Positions 63,796 to 64,000 of a stretch of 64,000 nucleotides of DNA are shown here, one piece after another. The DNA is taken from assembly GCA_963703145.1 (NCBI GenBank), contig OY969793.1, positions 496,001-560,000 of the forward strand, given 5' to 3'. Source of the stretch: Bog-756 sp963703145 (lineage in GTDB: Bacteria; Actinomycetota; Acidimicrobiia; Acidimicrobiales; RAAP-2). The position numbers were made by a program, and so were the translations under genes. A model generated the notes under the pieces. That model was not told the origin of the DNA, did no database searches, and saw only the letters and a program-made list of their open reading frames with translations. The number at the start of each line of letters is the position of its first letter. Within the stretch, counting starts at the first letter, position 1.

Positions 63796-64000
63796 TTATC
63801 CTCGCAGCTCGACGCCTGCGTCGGGCAGAGCGTTGATCAGGCGCTCGAACTGATCGATGGGTTGGTCGGCCGTCACGTACACCGCCACGTGGCGCGCCCC
63901 GGCGGCCTGGAACACTGAGACGACCTCGGCGACCTCGGCGGCTGTGCCGCTCACCAGGTGGCGCTCGAAGGCCTTGGCCGGGATCCCGTAGAGGGAGGAC
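63796..64000 (-). CDS. LLM-class oxidoreductase, C-terminal fragment
   Basis: The last 67 codons of a gene that enters from the right edge. SLYGIPAKAFERHLVSGTAA, EVAEVVSVFQAAGARHVAVY and FERLINALPDAGVELRG match the C-terminal helix region of F420-dependent LLM oxidoreductases, where the family reads YG-IP-ERF then EEVAE. The stop is TAA at 63796, ten bases before the thiolase start. The remainder lies outside the window. Confidence 0.65.
   Translation of the reverse strand, partial: SSLYGIPAKAFERHLVSGTAAEVAEVVSVFQAAGARHVAVYVTADQPIDQFERLINALPDAGVELRG

Overview
The window is a high-GC stretch of an actinobacterial-type chromosome. The signs are frequent GTG starts, genes overlapping by GTGA or ATGA, an AftD-type arabinofuranosyltransferase, two F420/luciferase-type oxidoreductases and an LPFTG surface protein. 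It may belong to an Acidimicrobiia-like lineage, but nothing here fixes the taxonomy. No tRNA, rRNA, CRISPR array, insertion sequence or phage gene was seen.

Most of the window, roughly 4.4 to 61 kb, is a large surface-polysaccharide locus. Region by region: (1) 1-2.3 kb holds a partial CDF metal transporter, a DUF218 protein, a sulfotransferase and a Pro-rich protein. (2) 2.5-10.8 kb holds an FkbH-like HAD protein and a minus-strand run of LuxR regulator, PAP2 phosphatase, NAD-sugar epimerase, UDP-sugar 6-dehydrogenase and CapD/WbpM-like dehydratase. (3) 11.4-19 kb holds a Wzz/BY-kinase-like protein with a ruined P-loop, a polymerase-like membrane protein, a sulfotransferase, two GT4 enzymes and a WbsX (GH99-like) protein. 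(4) 19-29.4 kb holds a GT4, the ABC exporter pair Wzm/Wzt, two GT2 enzymes, an asparagine-synthetase-like protein, a GT4, a polysaccharide deacetylase and a methyltransferase. (5) 29.4-38.3 kb holds four sulfotransferases, one with its PAPS loop destroyed, two GT2 enzymes, a methyltransferase and a WbsX-methyltransferase fusion. (6) 38.4-41.2 kb is an overlapping aminotransferase / WecA-like transferase / GNAT operon. (7) 41.3-45.3 kb holds an LLM oxidoreductase and the sulfate-activation operon cysD-cysN-cysC. (8) 45.5-60.7 kb holds an LPFTG protein, multi-spanning GT-C-like proteins, a GT2, a methyltransferase-kinase-coiled-coil protein resembling the chain terminator WbdD, a GT4 and AftD. 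(9) 60.7-64 kb is a minus-strand run of nucleotidyltransferase, FabH-like synthase, thiolase and a partial LLM oxidoreductase.

Taken together, I infer a sulfated, methylated, possibly deacetylated and amidated heteropolysaccharide. It would be built on a lipid carrier, capped by a WbdD-like enzyme and exported by Wzm with a Wzt that carries a C-terminal sugar-binding domain. CysDNC would make PAPS for the six sulfotransferases. This is inference from gene content; no polymer structure can be read from the DNA.

Many genes at 4.4-10 kb, 19-28 kb, 30-32 kb and 61-63 kb read coherently only if single-base frameshifts are allowed, while 11-19 kb and 33-60 kb are almost clean. This looks like patchy sequence error rather than gene decay. 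Coordinates for those genes span the whole reconstructed gene.
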